This document shows, piece after piece, positions 61,561 through 64,000 of a stretch of 64,000 nucleotides of DNA; within the stretch, counting starts at the first letter, position 1; every line of letters begins with the position of its first letter. The stretch spans positions 10,101,414-10,165,413 of the forward strand of contig NC_134034.1 in the NCBI RefSeq assembly GCF_964204645.1. The letters run 5' to 3'. Position numbers and translations under genes: made by a program. Under the pieces are notes generated by a model, which did not search any database, had not been told where the DNA came from, and saw only the letters and a list, made by a program, of their open reading frames with translations. Source of the stretch: Tubulanus polymorphus. Its lineage: Eukaryota; Nemertea; Palaeonemertea; Tubulaniformes; Tubulanidae.

Positions 61561-62200
61561 TTCGCACGCGACAGTTCTGGGTGTGGTACAAGACAGTGGC
61601 AAGAAAAATGCAGTTTTTCTAATACAAAATCAATTCAAGTAGATATTTTCTTCTTTAAATACGAAATTCATTAATCTTCGTTGTTTATAGTTGATTTGTT
61701 TACCGAAGATAATAGCATTAAAACAAACGTTTAGTCGGCGGACATTAGAAAGAATTGTGACTCGATCGCGAGTCGATTGCGTATAGAAAAGCCAATCGTT
61801 TACACGCGTATCAATCTAGTTTATACCATCAACAGCGAGCAGTGTTCTAGAAATACGATGAAGGCGACGATAATATACAATCTCTTTTCTAAATAAACCC
61901 GATAGACCCGTAAGCTGTTGCTATGAGTTATGGTTACATAACACCGCCATTACGCAGACAACGACGAAGACGAATTAAGTAACGACAGGTTGTGTTCGAA
62001 TATTTAATCGGTTGCGTCCGAACCACTTTCGTTTTTCATCCATCCAATTCGGCTGCCACACAAGATTCGATTATCTAAGCCAATTTCGTAGAATTTTGGC
62101 CATCCTCGATTGCCAGGTTTGATTACCTCCCACCGACGAAGCGAACGCCAACACAAAACCATGCCGCAGACCCTACATTGGTTAATCATACGCCCGAGAT
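61561..62200. other. Noncoding stretch
   Basis: No gene or repeat recognised apart from the edge of the TIR-like sequence that follows. Confidence 0.45.
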
Positions 62201-62275
62201 TTCTTGGGCGGACAGGTCGCCATTTTAGTACATGTTGACGCTCAGTCTATGGATTAGCCAATCAAATGTGTTGTT
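62201..62275. repeat. Solitary end of the 'ttgggcggacag' TIR family
   Basis: ttcttgggcggacaggtcgcc, followed at the same distance by cagtctatggattagccaat, matches the left end of the element at 28287-28742. The opposite end is not present within the next 800 bp. Confidence 0.6.
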
Positions 62276-62282
62276 TTTCACC

Positions 62283-62540
62283 ATCAGATTCGCTCTATCA
62301 GTACGAAGCATCCGTCTGGAAATAACTAACGCTTTGGGCGCCACGCAAAATAAGCTTTTACAGGTGGCAGCACCGTACGGTGAAAAAATGTGCGGTGGCT
62401 ACGAGTGTATTTTTCTACGATATTTTTCCTACACGGGAAAAGGCCAAGGCCACGCGACGCCGGGAGATAAATTAGTACGTTTTTTACGAGATAAAATTGT
62501 CGGCAAAGAAAGAGAAATGATAAATGAATTTAATAAATGA
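62283..62540 (+). CDS. Possible terminal exon of an unrecognised gene
   Basis: This plus-strand frame, open from before 62283 to the stop at 62538, has coding-like character, especially the part after a good acceptor (cttttacag) at 62363: balanced codon use, a KMCGGYECIF block, then GHATPGDKLVRFLRDKIVGK and a charged helical end. AATAAA (62532-62537) directly abuts the stop codon. Because the frame is open before that acceptor too, the exon start is uncertain. I do not recognise the family, and upstream exons are not evident; it could be an exon fragment carried by a mobile element, given the TIR-like sequence just upstream. Confidence 0.4.
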   Translation: MRFALSVRSIRLEITNALGATQNKLLQVAAPYGEKMCGGYECIFLRYFSYTGKGQGHATPGDKLVRFLRDKIVGKEREMINEFNK

Positions 62541-63189
62541 CTCGGATGAATTTTGACGCTTGAATAGGATATTCGGCGCATACAGCCTGCTGTCAACTAG
62601 CAATTTATTCAGGCTTGAGGTGTCTTTTCTCTCTCAATCCACAGAGCTCCACTCGAGGTGTTTCTCCCTCAACCCGCTGAGCTCCTCCACTAAGGACATG
62701 ATCATCGGCAGGTTTGGTGCTTCTTTTCCCCCAACTTGCCTAGAGTCACTGAATATTTCTTTTCCCCAATACCGGAAGATGCTAGATTCGAACCCAGCCT
62801 GCTTAAAGCGTGACCAGAAACCGCCCCCTACTAGCCGTAGGTAACCAGTATCGGCACACGATGAGTGTTACACTTTATTATCTATATTGTATATATTATA
62901 TATATCATTATATTATCTATATTCGGAACGACGAAGTAATTAATTATTGCTGATGAATATTGCGACACCGGCGTGATACAAATAACCACTATTTATATGA
63001 AAGATCGTGATTCAATGTTATAAGATACTCGTTTACTGTGAAATTAATCATAGCTGAGTTTCTAAACCACGCCCGATGTAAAATAGCTTAAAACTAACTA
63101 CATGTAATAGAGCGACAGTATAAAAGTACAAGGTATGAAAGTGAGGAGAAGTTGCTCACATGTCTGTTCTAGTCATGTTTCTATCTACA
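62541..63189. other. Noncoding stretch
   Basis: It has a TA-rich run at about 62878-62925 and a B-box-like gattcgaacccagc at 62785. No gene. Confidence 0.45.
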
Positions 63190-63465
63190 AAGTGGGAGAG
63201 ATTGAGGTGGAGTTTTTAGGGAGAGGGGAGGGAGAGGTCGAGATAGAGGGAGAGGGGAGGAGAGGGAGAGGTAGAGAGGATGGAGAGGGAGAGGGGGAGG
63301 AAGAGGGGTGGAAATGGAGATGGGTGGAGAGGGAGAGGGAGAGGGGAGGAGAGGGAGAGAGGATGGATAGATAGGAGAGGGGAGGAAGAGGTAGGGGTAG
63401 AGGGAGTGGTAGGGGAAAGGAGAGGGAAGGTAAGGGCCAAGAGGATAGACTGAAGAGAGAGAGAG
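63190..63465. repeat. GA-rich low-complexity tract
   Basis: About 275 bp of gagagggagagggg-type sequence, irregular. The Ser/Pro/Leu frames on the other strand are artefacts. Confidence 0.9.
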
Positions 63466-64000
63466 AGGTTTCGACTGTATGACATTCCAAAACGTTAATC
63501 ATGTTGAGACCCCCTTATAGCAGTTACATTTGCGGAGAGCCGCTGCGGGGGCGGCGTGATTTAGGGTTCGGAATCGACTGAGAGTATGGAAACATTTTCT
63601 GGGGCTGTTTTATTGAATAACGGTGGTCAATGGTCGCGCGTTGATTCGATCGCGCAAAACCCCGCTAGCAATCAAAGCTTCCCGAATCGGAATCAAATCA
63701 TCGTTATCAATTTAGTTGGTGCGAAGACGACGACGACTGGGGGTCACGCGATACATCGCACCGCGGAGCAAAAAAAAAACCGCCACGAAGATTGTCGTTT
63801 TATCCGAATTAGAATTTAATCGCGTTCGAATTCCCGGAATTGAACCACGGTTGATTTCCTCGAACGGGAGCCAAACAGCACTCGGCATTAAGCTAGAAAA
63901 ATAAGTTGAAAGTTAATTATTGTCGACAATAGATACCATGATATGAATTGTAAGGATAAAGTTGAATTGGTTATAACAATAAAGTTAATTTGGATTTGAA
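63466..64000. other. Right-hand end of the window, nothing firm
   Basis: A 77-codon plus frame at 63586-63819 and an overlapping one to 63904 have no recognised domain. A ttcgaattcccggaattgaacc stretch at 63826-63847 is B-box-like but no cloverleaf forms. Confidence 0.4.

Noticed and set aside
63826-63890. Possible tRNA near the right edge (B-box-like sequence)
   Set aside because: No A box at the right distance and no acceptor stem.

Overview
This is a 64 kb piece of animal nuclear DNA, not a bacterial or viral sequence. The evidence is spliced genes with GT-AG introns, a rhodopsin-family GPCR, eukaryotic tRNA genes with internal A and B boxes, and abundant short inverted-repeat elements, minisatellites and microsatellites. 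The gene set and repeat style suggest a marine invertebrate (a lophotrochozoan or a non-vertebrate deuterostome). I cannot name the species or phylum from the sequence alone.

Layout. (1) Positions 1-6400, minus strand: a multi-exon gene running off the left edge. It encodes a very acidic, low-complexity protein with an N-terminal motif resembling vertebrate GTSE1, a coding GAT microsatellite (poly-Asp), six SUMO-type sites, two exons ending in the same RRKSPAK motif, a transmembrane segment and two related helical segments. (2) Positions 11.2-12.3 kb, minus strand: an intact, apparently intronless histamine N-methyltransferase-like gene. A broken inverted copy of its 3' part lies just upstream. 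(3) Positions 14.7-15.55 kb, plus strand: a two-exon gene for a small secreted, cationic, six-cysteine peptide, the best candidate here for an undescribed product. (4) Positions 23.1-41.0 kb, minus strand: a four-exon neuropeptide GPCR of the kisspeptin/galanin/allatostatin-A receptor group, 377 codons once spliced, with introns full of repeats. (5) tRNA-Arg(ACG) at 26.5, 52.3 and 53.5 kb and tRNA-Gly(UCC) at 61.0 kb. (6) A non-LTR retrotransposon remnant at 54.4-54.7 kb. (7) A possible terminal exon of unknown identity at 62.28-62.54 kb.

The rest is repeat-rich noncoding DNA. It holds a 36-39 bp minisatellite family at four arrays plus two related foldbacks, a 47 bp family, 40, 77, 109 and 131 bp arrays, about 600 bp of pure CCCTCT hexamer, a phased array of eight CCAAT boxes, and several foldback or MITE families, some carrying tRNA-like B-box sequence. 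The genes do not form a pathway; they are independent neighbours. All splice assignments come from reading consensus sites and reading-frame phase, not from transcripts.
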